A program made the translations under genes and the position numbers. Source: Chromatiaceae bacterium (GTDB lineage Bacteria > Pseudomonadota > Gammaproteobacteria > Chromatiales > Chromatiaceae). From it: a stretch of 34,033 nucleotides of DNA. Below, in pieces: positions 33,602 to 34,033 of this stretch. Numbering within the stretch: the first letter of the stretch is position 1; the number at the start of each line of letters is the position of its first letter. The stretch is taken from positions 1-34,033 of the forward strand of contig JALOTB010000031.1 of NCBI GenBank assembly GCA_025458165.1. The letters are read 5' to 3'. The notes beneath the pieces are model-generated. The model saw only the letters and a list, made by a program, of their open reading frames with translations. It was not told the origin of the DNA and made no database searches.

Positions 33602-33751
33602 CTGGCGGCGGCGCTCGGCATGGGCGTCGGCTTCGGCCTACCGGAGATGCTGGCCAACTTCATCAGCGGCCTAATCATCCTGTTCGAGCGCTCGATCCGG
33701 GTCGGCGACACCGATGGGTTGGTGACCAAGATCCGCATCCGCGCCACAACG
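33602..33751 (+). pseudogene. MscS mechanosensitive channel remnant
   Basis: A 50-codon frame reads [36 protein letters not shown], then TDGLVTKIRIRATT. It matches the TM3 pore helix and the start of the beta domain of MscS/MscK channels ([31 protein letters not shown]...GxVxxIRIRATT). Several residues of the beta-domain loop between VGD and G-x-V are missing. The rest of the channel is absent on both sides: it begins 6 bp after the DUF2955 stop and ends in the tandem repeat. Confidence 0.82.
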
Positions 33752-33801
33752 GCCGTGGACTCAGTTCGGTCCCCACAACGGCCGTGGACTCAGTTCGGTC
33801 C
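33744..33801. repeat. Perfect 29-bp tandem duplication
   Basis: Positions 33744-33772 and 33773-33801 are identical (CCACAACGGCCGTGGACTCA followed by GTTCGGTCC) and directly adjacent. Each unit contains the palindrome CGGCCG and a GGAC...GTCC pair. It lies where the MscS remnant loses similarity, just before the end of the convergent channel gene. Confidence 0.95.
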
Positions 33802-33813
33802 ACCCGTTCGCCG

Positions 33814-34033
33814 CTATCTCGGGACATCGAGCAGTCGCGTGACCAAGGCGAAGACCATGGCGCTCGACCACCCCAGCATGAGAACGCCGGTCAGCCCCTG
33901 CATGACCGCGACGAATCGCCATTCCGGCGGTGGCACGACGTCGCCGTACCCGATGGTGGCATAGGTCGTGGTGGAGAAATAGATGGCGGTATTGAGGTCC
34001 CAGCCGATCTGCCACCAGTAGAGCAATGCCCAC
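33814..34033 (-). CDS. Two-TM potassium channel (Ion_trans_2), 5' end outside window
   Basis: The visible 72 residues read WALLYWWQIGWDLNTAIYFS, TTTYATIGYGDVVPP, then EWRFVAVMQGLTGVLMLGWS, SAMVFALVTRLLDVPR. TTYATIGYGD is the potassium selectivity filter between pore helix and the second TM helix. The first TM helix and start codon lie beyond the right edge. The stop is at 33814-33816. It is a small bacterial potassium channel of unknown physiological role; tail-to-tail with the MscS remnant. Confidence 0.85.
   Translation of the reverse strand, partial: WALLYWWQIGWDLNTAIYFSTTTYATIGYGDVVPPPEWRFVAVMQGLTGVLMLGWSSAMVFALVTRLLDVPR

Overview
The window is high-GC bacterial DNA. Its gene content (Tn3-family and IS4/Tn5-type elements, a CusBA-type heavy-metal RND pair, ergothioneine genes, MNIO/copper-RiPP genes) fits a gammaproteobacterium. 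A purple-sulfur-type (Chromatiaceae-like) genome is my best guess, but no lineage marker in the window proves it.

Layout. Positions 1-1045 hold no recognisable intact gene. The left edge looks like the 5' end of a group IIC intron (minus strand) sitting just after a hairpin, and 370-950 resembles group II intron domains on the plus strand. From 1046 to 8445 (minus strand) lies an HvfA/B/C/DoxX operon: a small secreted precursor with five EGKCG motifs, a DUF692 (MNIO) enzyme, a DUF2063 partner, and a DoxX membrane protein. A complete 4,590-bp Tn3-family transposon (1775-6364; 38-bp terminal inverted repeats, 5-bp target duplication, tnpA, tnpR, and a DUF433/DUF5615 toxin-antitoxin pair) splits the DUF2063 gene at codon 18. 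Divergent from this operon are an ECF sigma factor and a stand-alone receiver protein.

From 9812 to 10577 a second copper-RiPP locus is also damaged. A DUF2282 bufferin-type precursor is followed by a chimeric reading frame that joins the first ~38 residues of an MNIO enzyme to the C-terminal end of MoaA. Next come a frameshifted hemerythrin, a secreted peroxiredoxin-like protein, a soluble PAS histidine kinase, small secreted proteins, a Tat-exported protein of unknown function, gene remnants (LysR, NTF2-like), and a carboxymuconolactone-decarboxylase/PNPOx-ferredoxin-reductase/LysR group. These are followed by an AraC regulator divergent from a secreted cupredoxin-like protein, egtB-egtD for ergothioneine, and an NDH-2-like flavoprotein with a coupled 36-codon ORF upstream.

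The right end (25831-34033) has an ECF sigma/zinc-finger anti-sigma pair, a Cys-rich membrane protein, CusB and a CusA cut short near residue 560-575. An IS4-type element (30509-32836) follows; its transposase carries an N-terminal DruA (DUF4338) domain. Beyond it are an N-truncated, frameshifted DUF2955 gene, an MscS remnant, a perfect 29-bp tandem duplication, and a potassium-channel gene running off the end.

The recurring theme is metal and thiol stress (copper RiPPs, Cus efflux, ergothioneine, peroxiredoxin, ECF sigma factors) in a region being actively eroded by mobile elements. Both MNIO modification systems and the RND pump appear broken in this assembly.
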